Both the position numbers and the translations under genes were made by a program. The notes beneath the pieces were generated by a model. That model was not told where the DNA came from. It saw only the letters and a program-made list of their open reading frames with translations, and did no database searches. Below are positions 44,680 to 52,090 of a stretch of 64,000 nucleotides of DNA, one piece after another. Position 1 is the stretch's first letter; each line of letters starts with the position of its first letter. The stretch spans positions 218,290 to 282,289 of the forward strand of contig NZ_QFWW01000008.1 of the NCBI RefSeq assembly GCF_003265345.1, written 5' to 3'. This DNA comes from Lentzea terrae (GTDB taxonomy: Bacteria > Actinomycetota > Actinomycetes > Mycobacteriales > Pseudonocardiaceae).

Positions 44680-47600
44680 TCACTTCACCCGGTAGGCCCT
44701 GATGACCGTCTGGGTCACCGTGTTTCCGTCCTGGTCCGCGGCGTTCGCGCGCAGCGACACGAACCCGGACGCCGGGTTCTGGATGACCGCCAACCAGGTG
44801 CCGTTCGCGCGCAGCACCGGCACCCGCCGCCAGGTCTGCCCGTCGTTGTGGGACACCTCGACCTGGTTCGGCACGGCCTTGCCGCCCGGTGCGCCCGGCT
44901 GCCGGTCGACGCGGAGCGGTACCGGGATGAGGGCGTTGCGGGGCGCGTGGTTCGTCAGGTCGAGTTCGGGGTCGAAACCGATCGACAGCAACGGCAGTGG
45001 TGTGGCTGCGGTCGTGTGCTCCGACCGAAAGCCCCATTCCGCGCTGACCTTTGTGGACAGTGGCCATCCCGGGTTGCTCCGGCTCGCCTCGGCGGTGAGC
45101 CGGTAGTTCGCCGGGCCCACGGGCACCGAGAACTGTCCGCTGCCGGGTTGGCCGCTGCGGGCGATCTCCTTGCCGTCGAGGTAGAGCACGGTGTCGCCGG
45201 TGTCACCGGAGTCGGGGAACCCGGAGTGGCCGGCCGAGTCGGAGAACAGCGGCAGCCGGGTGTTGATCTTCTCGCCCGCGCGGTACGCCAGGTGCGGCTC
45301 GGTCGAGAAGAAGCCCACCGACCCGGTGACACCCGGCCCGATCACGGCCTTGCCCCAGTCCACAGTGGCCTTTTCGCCGGGCTTGAAGGTCCGCTTGGCG
45401 GCCTCGTAGTCCTGCGCGGCACCGCCTGCCGGCACGCTGACGGAGTTCGCCCAAGTGGCGGGCGAGTAGTACTCGGTCCGCTCCAGGGGAACCGGCGTCG
45501 ACGTCGACTCCAGTGCGCCCTCCAGGTCGTACTTCCCGTCGGTGGCGAACATCGCCGCGTAGCCCACACCGTCCACCGGCGCCCGGTAGGTCGTCTTCAC
45601 CGTGGCCAGATCGCTGTTGCGCGGCCGGTAGGTCACGTTCGCCGGAATGTCCCCGTAGCTGGGGAACACCAGCTCGTACCTGAACGGGCTCAGGGGTAAG
45701 CCGGTCAACGTCACGGACGCGTTCGGCAACTTCGCCAGCCGAGCGCCCTCGGTGCCGAACGTGACCGTCAACGGCAGTGGCGGCGCCTCCGTCAACCGCA
45801 CGGCGCTGCCGGAGAAGTGGAACAGCGCGGAGTTCGCGCCCGCCTCGGCGATCGCCCGCACCCGTGGGCTGAACTCGAGGGCCTCACCGTTGCCCAGGGT
45901 GAACACCGCGAGTTTGCCCTTGAGATCGGCCGCGGCGATCTCGCCGGGGGTGGCACGCCCAACGTCCACAGCGGACAGCGCGCGGGTGTCGGCCGTCCGC
46001 GGCGAGCCCGGCACCCACTCCACGGGCACGTCGAACGACTCGGGCTTGTCGACCGTCAACCGGACCTGTGGCCGTTCGAGCTTCATCCGGTCGAAGTACC
46101 GGAACTCCTTGGTGCGCTTGGTGGTGGGCGCGGTGTAGTCGTTGAAGTCCGACAAGCTGTAGTAGCCCACTCCACGTGCTCCGGTGTCGACGACCATCCC
46201 GTTCGTCCAAGAAAACGGGCGGGCGTCCTTCTCGTCGGTCTGCACGGTGACCTTCTCGCTGTTCCTGGCGTCCAGCGTGACGACGGTGTCCTTGTGCAGG
46301 TCGACCTCCGGGTCGGCCACCCTGGTGCTCGTCGGCAGGGGCTGACCAGGCACCGCGGTCTTGATCGTGCCCAGCACGGCGTACCGGCCCGCAGGCAGCC
46401 GCACGGTGCTGTTGTTCCCCATCAGGTCGAAATCATCCTGGCCGGTGCCCAGCGGAACCCACATCGCGCTCGCCAGCAGGCCGTCGGCCGGCGCAGCGCC
46501 GTTCTGGTCGATCAGCTTCGTCGTCAGGTCGTAGCTTTCCGGTTCCTTGTACGCGCCGACCGGCGTCTGGATCACCGTGTCGCCGGCGCCGCTCTTGGCG
46601 ACGAGCCTGCCGCCGTGGACACCGATCTGCGCGGCCGAGTGGTCGAAGGTGACCGACACCGTGGCCTCGCCGTTGGCGGGCACCACGATCTGGTCGACGT
46701 TCGTGTGGAACGCCGGGACGTCCACGCTCAGCCGCAGTGAAACCGGTGCGCTGCCGGTGTTGCTGTACGTGATCTGCTTGGTCGGCGTGGGCTGGTTGTG
46801 CGGCCACCGCACGAAACCGAGGCTCAGGCTCCCCGCGCTGGGGATGATCGTCTGCCTGGACGCCCGGCCGACATCGAGCCGGCCGGCGCCCTGCTGGTAG
46901 ATCGTGGCGTCGATCGGGGTCGCGCTGCCCATCAGCGCCGCCTTGATCTGCCGGCCGGTCCAGTCCGGATGCTGCGCGGCCAGGATCGCCGCGGCACCAG
47001 CCACGTGCGGCGTCGCCATGGAGGTGCCGCTCAGCCGTGCGTGGTGCTCGCCGACAGCGCGGTCGGCGAGCGTGCCCTCGGCCCGCGCGGCCACGATGTC
47101 CTCACCGGGCGCGGCGATGTCCGGTTTGACGGCGTAGTCCTTGAGCCGCGGTCCTGGCTGCGAGAACGTGCTGTACCTGTCCTGTTTGTTCACGCTGGCC
47201 ACGGCCAGGGCGGCGTCCGCGGACGCCGGGCTCGAGACCGGCGTTCGCTGACCGTAGTTGCCGGCCGCGACCACGAACAACGTGCCCTTCTCGGCCGAGA
47301 GCCGGTTGAGCGCGATCTCCAGCGGGTCGCTGACGCCGTCGCCGGGTCCGCCGCCCAAGCTCATGTTCACGACCTCGGCGCCGCTGTCCGCGGCCCACTG
47401 CATGCCCGCGAGGATCGCGTCGAACCGGCAGCCGCCGGTCTGGCAGACCTTGCCGATCAGCAGGTCCGCACCCTTGGCGACGCCGGTGTACTTGGCGCCA
47501 CGGCCGGCGACGGTCGAGGCCACGTGCGTGCCGTGCCCCACGTTGTCGACGATGCCTTCGCCGGTGAAGTCCTTCTCGCCCTTCACGATCCCGGCCAGGT

Positions 47601-48237
47601 CGGGGTGTTTCGGGTCGTAGCCGGTGTCGAGGACCGCGACGGTCGCGCCCGCGCCGGTGTGCCCGGCCTGCCAGGCGGCCGGCGCGCCGACCTGCGGCAC
47701 GCTCACGTCCAGTGATGGCTGAACCTTGCCGTTGAGCCAGATCTTGCCCGCGTCGGCCTTGTCGAACAGTTCCGCGGCCTTGTTCTTCGGCGTGGCCACC
47801 GCGGAGAGCCCGACCGTCGGCAGTTCACGGGTGATCTTGCCGAGCGTCCGGGCGCCGTTGGACTCGACCAGCAGCGGGATCTCAGGCGTGTGGGCGTCGT
47901 CGTAGCCCAGGTCGATCAGACCGGTCACGTCGAACAGCTTGCGATCCAGTCTGCCCGCCCGGATCAGCGGCTCGGCGATCGACGGGATCACCGTGACGCC
48001 CTTGGCGCTGACCGACTTGATGAACCGCACCGGCCCGAGCCGGGCGGCCGGCTGGATCTTCGCGTCCCAGGAGCCGTCCTTCCTGGTCACGGTCACCTTG
48101 TCGCCGGTGATCAGCGTGACCGTCCTGGGCGCCTCGGCCGGCGCGGGTGCGGATGGCTGCGCGGCCGCCGGCAGGACGGCGACACCGCTGGCCACCACGG
48201 CGAAGACCGCCGCGTGGATCAAACTGCGTTTGTGCAC
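44680..48237 (-). CDS. Secreted subtilisin-like serine protease (S8), multidomain
   Basis: The 1185-aa protein has a signal peptide (to AAAQP), a ~150-residue propeptide, and an S8 catalytic domain with Asp in VAVLDTGYDPKHPDLAG, His in GHGTHVASTVAG and Ser in GTSMATPHVAGAAA. The ~700 C-terminal residues are beta-rich accessory domains, including a PA-like insertion and jelly-roll segments. It is a large extracellular protease of the kind common in actinomycetes. The GTG at 48237 with AAGGGG is preferred over the upstream start at 48300, because the signal peptide follows at once. It stands divergent from the sigma factor gene at 48359. Confidence 0.92.
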   Translation of the reverse strand: MHKRSLIHAAVFAVVASGVAVLPAAAQPSAPAPAEAPRTVTLITGDKVTVTRKDGSWDAKIQPAARLGPVRFIKSVSAKGVTVIPSIAEPLIRAGRLDRKLFDVTGLIDLGYDDAHTPEIPLLVESNGARTLGKITRELPTVGLSAVATPKNKAAELFDKADAGKIWLNGKVQPSLDVSVPQVGAPAAWQAGHTGAGATVAVLDTGYDPKHPDLAGIVKGEKDFTGEGIVDNVGHGTHVASTVAGRGAKYTGVAKGADLLIGKVCQTGGCRFDAILAGMQWAADSGAEVVNMSLGGGPGDGVSDPLEIALNRLSAEKGTLFVVAAGNYGQRTPVSSPASADAALAVASVNKQDRYSTFSQPGPRLKDYAVKPDIAAPGEDIVAARAEGTLADRAVGEHHARLSGTSMATPHVAGAAAILAAQHPDWTGRQIKAALMGSATPIDATIYQQGAGRLDVGRASRQTIIPSAGSLSLGFVRWPHNQPTPTKQITYSNTGSAPVSLRLSVDVPAFHTNVDQIVVPANGEATVSVTFDHSAAQIGVHGGRLVAKSGAGDTVIQTPVGAYKEPESYDLTTKLIDQNGAAPADGLLASAMWVPLGTGQDDFDLMGNNSTVRLPAGRYAVLGTIKTAVPGQPLPTSTRVADPEVDLHKDTVVTLDARNSEKVTVQTDEKDARPFSWTNGMVVDTGARGVGYYSLSDFNDYTAPTTKRTKEFRYFDRMKLERPQVRLTVDKPESFDVPVEWVPGSPRTADTRALSAVDVGRATPGEIAAADLKGKLAVFTLGNGEALEFSPRVRAIAEAGANSALFHFSGSAVRLTEAPPLPLTVTFGTEGARLAKLPNASVTLTGLPLSPFRYELVFPSYGDIPANVTYRPRNSDLATVKTTYRAPVDGVGYAAMFATDGKYDLEGALESTSTPVPLERTEYYSPATWANSVSVPAGGAAQDYEAAKRTFKPGEKATVDWGKAVIGPGVTGSVGFFSTEPHLAYRAGEKINTRLPLFSDSAGHSGFPDSGDTGDTVLYLDGKEIARSGQPGSGQFSVPVGPANYRLTAEASRSNPGWPLSTKVSAEWGFRSEHTTAATPLPLLSIGFDPELDLTNHAPRNALIPVPLRVDRQPGAPGGKAVPNQVEVSHNDGQTWRRVPVLRANGTWLAVIQNPASGFVSLRANAADQDGNTVTQTVIRAYRVK

Positions 48238-48358
48238 AGATCGCCCCTTGTGACGTCGTCTGGTAGTTCCCCTGTCTCCATGACTCGTTGAGTGGATCAC
48301 TCTGTTTATTCGCCGAAGCCGGTAAACGGATCGCCGTCGAGGTGAGTCTTCAAGGGTG

Positions 48359-48859
48359 ATGGCTGACTACGACGACTTCGCCCGTGCGCAACTACCGCGG
48401 TTGCTGCGGTACGCGACGATGCTCACCGGCGAGCGGGAGCAGGCGGCTGATCTGGTGCAGGACGTGCTGGTCAAGGTGTACCGGCACTGGTCCCGGATCA
48501 GCGGCACGGATCACCCCGACCGGTATGTGCTGCGGATGGTGACCAACGGCTACCTGTCCTGGCGACATAGCTGGTCTGCGCGTGTGATCGCGTCGGGTGA
48601 CGTCCCCGACGAGGCACGGGCGGACGATTTCGCTTCGGACCACGCCGCGCGCGAGGACATGTGGCAGCGCTTGGCGCGGCTGCCCAAGCGCCAGCGGGCC
48701 GTGGTGGTGCTGCGGTACTACGAGCAACTGTCCGATCCCGAGATCGCCGGGCTGCTCGGCTGCGCCCAGGCCACCGTCCGGGCACACGCCCACAAGGCAT
48801 TTGCGGCACTGCGGAACGGCTTGGCCATCGAGCAGATGGCGGAGGCCAGGGAGACGTGA
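48359..48859 (+). CDS. ECF RNA polymerase sigma factor, SigE-family type
   Basis: The 166-aa protein has sigma region 2 (AADLVQDVLVKVYRHWSRI, residues ~31-49) and region 4 (LPKRQRAVVVLRYYEQLSDPEI and a helix-turn-helix with AQATVRAHAHKAFAAL). The start is ATG 48359 or GTG 48356 just before it. Its stop overlaps the next ATG by one base (TGATG), so it is coupled to a membrane protein that probably acts as its anti-sigma factor. Targets may include the divergent protease. Confidence 0.92.
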   Translation: MADYDDFARAQLPRLLRYATMLTGEREQAADLVQDVLVKVYRHWSRISGTDHPDRYVLRMVTNGYLSWRHSWSARVIASGDVPDEARADDFASDHAAREDMWQRLARLPKRQRAVVVLRYYEQLSDPEIAGLLGCAQATVRAHAHKAFAALRNGLAIEQMAEARET

Positions 48860-49908
48860 TGAACATCGAGAACCTGATCAAGGACACCTTCGCGGCGCAC
48901 GAACACGACGCGCCCGACAGCGAGGCGGTGCTCGCCGCGGCACGCCAACGCATCGACAGCAGGCGCTCGGGACTGAGCCGCCCGTTCGCGGTCGCCGCCG
49001 GGGCCACCGTGCTGACCCTCGGCGCGGTCACCGCTGTGGTGCTGAACCGGCCGGAGCCCGCGGAACACGCCCAGATCGCCGCCCCCACCAACGGATCGCA
49101 AAGCCAAACCCCGACCGCTACCGCGCCGGCCGCGGCAGGGCTGCAGATGCCCTACTCCCTCGGCTGGCTCCCGCCTGGCTCGGTCGCCTACCGCGTCCAC
49201 CGAATCAACGTCGGGTCGAGCGGGGCCAAGCCGGACGTGCCCCTGTACGGCGGTGAGTACATGCTGACCGTCACGGCCGACGGCCAGGTCCTGCAGGTCG
49301 ACGTCCAGCAGTTCCGGATGGTGTCGGTGGACGAGGCGGCGTTCAAGTCGGGCCCGGGCAAGTCCGTGACGATCAACGGGCAGCGCGGGGTCGAGAGTTC
49401 GGTGTCCACCGGGCCAGGTGGCTACGAGCTGTACGTGGCGCACCCCGACGGCGGTTCGATGTACGTGAACGTGTCCGCCGCCCCCGGCAGCAATGCGCCC
49501 CCGCAGCAACTCGTCGACGCCGGCCGCCGGATCGCGGAGAACATCCGCTTCCCGGGCACGACGACCGTCACCCCGGCGTACGGCCTGCGCGACCTGCCCA
49601 ACGGGATGCGCATCTGCGCCTTCGACGTCACACAGGGGGGCCCGGCCGGGCCAGGGACCAACACGAGCTACCGGCTGGGCACGTGCACAGTCCAGCCGTC
49701 GATCTTCGTCAACAGCGCTGTCGGCGGCAACCCGCCCGGCACGCCGGGACAACCCGTGCAGGGCCACGCGACGCGCTACGCCGACGAGAACGGCTACCGC
49801 CAGTTGTGGGTCCTCGACGCGGTCGGCGGAGCCCCGGTCGTCATCGCCGGCCGGGTACCGCAGGCCGACCTGTACGACATCGCCAGCCGGCTCGTCCTGC
49901 CGCACTGA
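48859..49908 (+). CDS. Membrane-anchored candidate anti-sigma factor with extracellular sensor part
   Basis: The 349-aa protein has a ~40-residue cytoplasmic N-terminus, one membrane helix (residues ~42-60; PFAVAAGATVLTLGAVTAVV) and a long extracellular domain. No zinc HxxxCxxC motif of the ZAS family is present. Its gene overlaps the sigma gene by one base, the common layout of ECF sigma/anti-sigma pairs. Role as anti-sigma factor is inferred from this arrangement. Confidence 0.75.
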   Translation: MNIENLIKDTFAAHEHDAPDSEAVLAAARQRIDSRRSGLSRPFAVAAGATVLTLGAVTAVVLNRPEPAEHAQIAAPTNGSQSQTPTATAPAAAGLQMPYSLGWLPPGSVAYRVHRINVGSSGAKPDVPLYGGEYMLTVTADGQVLQVDVQQFRMVSVDEAAFKSGPGKSVTINGQRGVESSVSTGPGGYELYVAHPDGGSMYVNVSAAPGSNAPPQQLVDAGRRIAENIRFPGTTTVTPAYGLRDLPNGMRICAFDVTQGGPAGPGTNTSYRLGTCTVQPSIFVNSAVGGNPPGTPGQPVQGHATRYADENGYRQLWVLDAVGGAPVVIAGRVPQADLYDIASRLVLPH

Positions 49909-49930
49909 CTGCGGCTCGAACAGGGGTGAA

Positions 49931-49972
49931 CCAGAACCTGTTGCCGATCAACACTGGGGGTACAGGTTCTGG
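49931..49972 (+). terminator. Hairpin after sigma/anti-sigma operon
   Basis: CCAGAACCTG (49931-49940) pairs with CAGGTTCTGG (49963-49972) around a 22-nt loop, 22 bases after the stop codon of the anti-sigma-like gene. It is a modest stem and could be a terminator; an operator role is also possible. Confidence 0.5.
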
Positions 49973-50182
49973 GTGACCGGGACGTAGCTGCGGCGACGTC
50001 GGGCAGAGGGCCGGTGTTGTCGTCTGGCGGGCGTTGGCGGTGGCCGGCGCGGCTTTGACGACGACACCGGCTCGGCCGATCGTCAGGTAATCGCAAGGCG
50101 GCAGGAAACCCACCAAGCCGCCGTCATCGGGTTGGGTACTTCTACTCCGCCGCTGCCCAGCGTACGAGCCGGAAGGTGTCCA

Positions 50183-50791
50183 ATGATCCACGCGATTGTC
50201 GCCGCGGCCATGGCGATGTCCACCGCCGTCCTCCCACAGGCCGACATCCCGCCACCCGGTGCGGTCACCATCGACATGATCAACGGAAGCGGCTGCCCGA
50301 AAGGCACGACCTCGGTGACGGTGTCGCCGGACAACTCCGCCTTCCACGTGGTCTTCAGCAGCTATGCGGCCAAGGTCGGCCCCGGTGCCGCGCCGACGGA
50401 CTTCCGGAAGAACTGCCAGCTGAGCATCAGGGTGAACGCGCCGGAGGGCTTCGTCTACGGCATAGCCGAGGTCGACTACGCCGGCTACCTCCACCTCGAA
50501 CGCGGTGCCACCAGCACCCTGAAGTCCAACTACTACTTCCAGGGCATGACGGACACGGGCTCCCGCAGCCACAACTGGCAGGGCCCGATGGATGACGAGT
50601 GGCAGGCCACGGACGTGGGCTCGCCGATCATCTACCCGCCCTGCGGCGTGAACAGGAACCTCAACATCAACACCGAGCTGCGGGTCAACGTGGGCACGTC
50701 GGATCGGAAGAAGACGAGCTTCATGGCGATGGACTCGCTCGACGGCTACGCCAAGACGGTCTACCACTTCTCCTGGAAGCGTTGCCCGTAA
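50183..50791 (+). CDS. Secreted DUF4360 protein
   Basis: The 202-aa protein has a short signal peptide (MIHAIVAAAMAMSTAVLPQA) and the DUF4360 conserved blocks: NGSGCPKGTTSVTVSPDN, RKNCQLSIRVNAPEGF, WQATDVG and LNINTELRVNVGTSDRKKTS, with four Cys forming two likely disulfides. DUF4360 proteins are secreted by fungi and actinomycetes; function is unknown. The ATG at 50183 follows GGAAGG. A 13-bp hairpin terminator follows the gene. Confidence 0.88.
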   Translation: MIHAIVAAAMAMSTAVLPQADIPPPGAVTIDMINGSGCPKGTTSVTVSPDNSAFHVVFSSYAAKVGPGAAPTDFRKNCQLSIRVNAPEGFVYGIAEVDYAGYLHLERGATSTLKSNYYFQGMTDTGSRSHNWQGPMDDEWQATDVGSPIIYPPCGVNRNLNINTELRVNVGTSDRKKTSFMAMDSLDGYAKTVYHFSWKRCP

Positions 50792-50807
50792 CCGGAAAAC
50801 CTGGTCG

Positions 50808-50838
50808 CAGGCCCGGAACCTCGATGGTTCCGGGCCTG
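50808..50838 (+). terminator. Hairpin terminator after DUF4360 gene
   Basis: CAGGCCCGGAACC (50808-50820) and its exact complement (50826-50838) form a 13-bp stem with a 5-nt loop, 17 bases after the stop codon. Confidence 0.85.
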
Positions 50839-50859
50839 ACGACTGCTGGTCGCGTCAGT

Positions 50860-50945
50860 ATTGAAACGTTCAATTTCTGACACGGTGCTGTCCTCAATTG
50901 ACAGGACAGGCCAGGTTCATACGTGAATTGAAACGTGTCATTGAC
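50860..50945. promoter_or_regulatory. Cluster of palindromes upstream of S1 protease
   Basis: Three symmetric sites lie close together: ATTGAAACGTTCAAT (50860-50874), TGTCCT-CAATTGAC-AGGACA (50889-50908) and ATTGAAACGTGTCAT (50927-50941), which shares ATTGAAACGT with the first. The block is AT-richer than its flanks and lies 115-200 bases before the protease start. It looks like a promoter with paired repressor sites, possibly for a LacI- or TetR-type protein. Confidence 0.55.
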
Positions 50946-51057
50946 ACGCCGTGAGAGCGCGCACAACGATCGGAGATCCCTGCATCGGTTCCCTGCCGAG
51001 CCAGGCCATCCCTGGACACGCCGGCCTCGGTGTGTCCCCTGCATCGGGGAGGCAGTT

Positions 51058-52029
51058 GTGAAGATCAAACGCGCGATCGTGGTGGGAGTGGTCGTCGGCG
51101 CCGCGCTGGCGGCACCGGCCGCGCAAGCGGCGCCGTCGGACGCCGGGTCCTATTTGGACCAGAGCACCGGGGCGATGGTGGTGAACGTGACCACGAAAGC
51201 AGAAGCGCAGCGGGTACGCGCCGCCGGCGGCACGGCCAAGATCGTCAAGCACAGCGGTGCCGTTCTGCGAGCCGCGACCGACGAGTTGCGCCGCTCGGCC
51301 ACCGTCCCCGGCACGGCGTGGGGTGTGGACCCGGTCACCAACCAGGTGCGCGTCACCGCCGACAGCACCGTGACGGGCGCGAAGCTCGACCGGTTGCGAG
51401 CGGCCGTCGCCGCGCTCGGGGACAAGGCGCGGCTCGAGGCGGTGCCCGGCGTCATGCGGCCGTTCATCGCGGGTGGCAATCCCATCTACAACGGTCCGTG
51501 GCGTTGTTCGCTCGGGTTCAACGTGGCGTCGGCCGACGGCACCGCGTACGCGCTCACGGCCGGGCACTGCACCAACACCGGGCCGGACTGGACCGGACCG
51601 GGTGGCCGGTTTCTCGGCTGGCGCACCGGAAGTTCGTTCCCCGGCAACGACTACGGGATCATCCGCTACGCCGACGGCTGGGACCGGCCGGGCGGCGTGT
51701 ACATGTACGACGGGACCGTGCGGGACATCAACGCCGCGGCCGATCCGTATGTGGGGCAAGGTGTGGAACGCAGCGGTAGCACCACCGGCAGGCATGGCGG
51801 TGTGGTCACCGGCCTGAACGTGACGGTGAACTACGAGGAAGGTTCGGTGTACGGCATGATCGCGACGACGGTCTGCGCCGAGCCTGGTGACAGCGGTGGC
51901 TCGTTGTTCGCGGGCAACACCGCGCTGGGCCTCACTTCTGGCGGCAGCGGCGACTGCAGGACCGGCGGCCAGACGTTCTTCCAGCCCGTCGTCGAGGCGA
52001 TGTACAACTACGGCGTGTGGGTCTACTAG
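51058..52029 (+). CDS. Secreted S1 protease, streptogrisin/alpha-lytic type
   Basis: The 323-aa precursor has a signal peptide (residues 1-25), a short propeptide with the alpha-lytic prodomain pattern, and a chymotrypsin-fold mature part beginning near [10 protein letters not shown] (~137). The triad is His170 (LTAGHC), Asp198 (GNDYGI) and Ser279 (EPGDSGGS); the Cys150-Cys171 pair and a second pair are present. GTG at 51058 follows GGGGAGG. It would be autocleaved after secretion. A terminator hairpin follows. Confidence 0.93.
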   Translation: MKIKRAIVVGVVVGAALAAPAAQAAPSDAGSYLDQSTGAMVVNVTTKAEAQRVRAAGGTAKIVKHSGAVLRAATDELRRSATVPGTAWGVDPVTNQVRVTADSTVTGAKLDRLRAAVAALGDKARLEAVPGVMRPFIAGGNPIYNGPWRCSLGFNVASADGTAYALTAGHCTNTGPDWTGPGGRFLGWRTGSSFPGNDYGIIRYADGWDRPGGVYMYDGTVRDINAAADPYVGQGVERSGSTTGRHGGVVTGLNVTVNYEEGSVYGMIATTVCAEPGDSGGSLFAGNTALGLTSGGSGDCRTGGQTFFQPVVEAMYNYGVWVY

Positions 52030-52038
52030 GTCAACGAG

Positions 52039-52064
52039 AGAGCCGCCGGGCGACCGGCGGCTCT
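52039..52064. terminator. Bidirectional terminator hairpin
   Basis: AGAGCCGCCGG (52039-52049) and its exact complement (52054-52064) make an 11-bp stem with a GCGA tetraloop between the convergent protease and GGDEF-EAL genes. Confidence 0.82.
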
Positions 52065-52090
52065 TCTCTCCGGACGCAGGCGGTGGGACT

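Noticed and set aside
44702..47715. Plus-strand frames opposite the subtilase gene
   Set aside because: The subtilase has a complete catalytic triad and signal peptide; the opposite frames lack any pattern.
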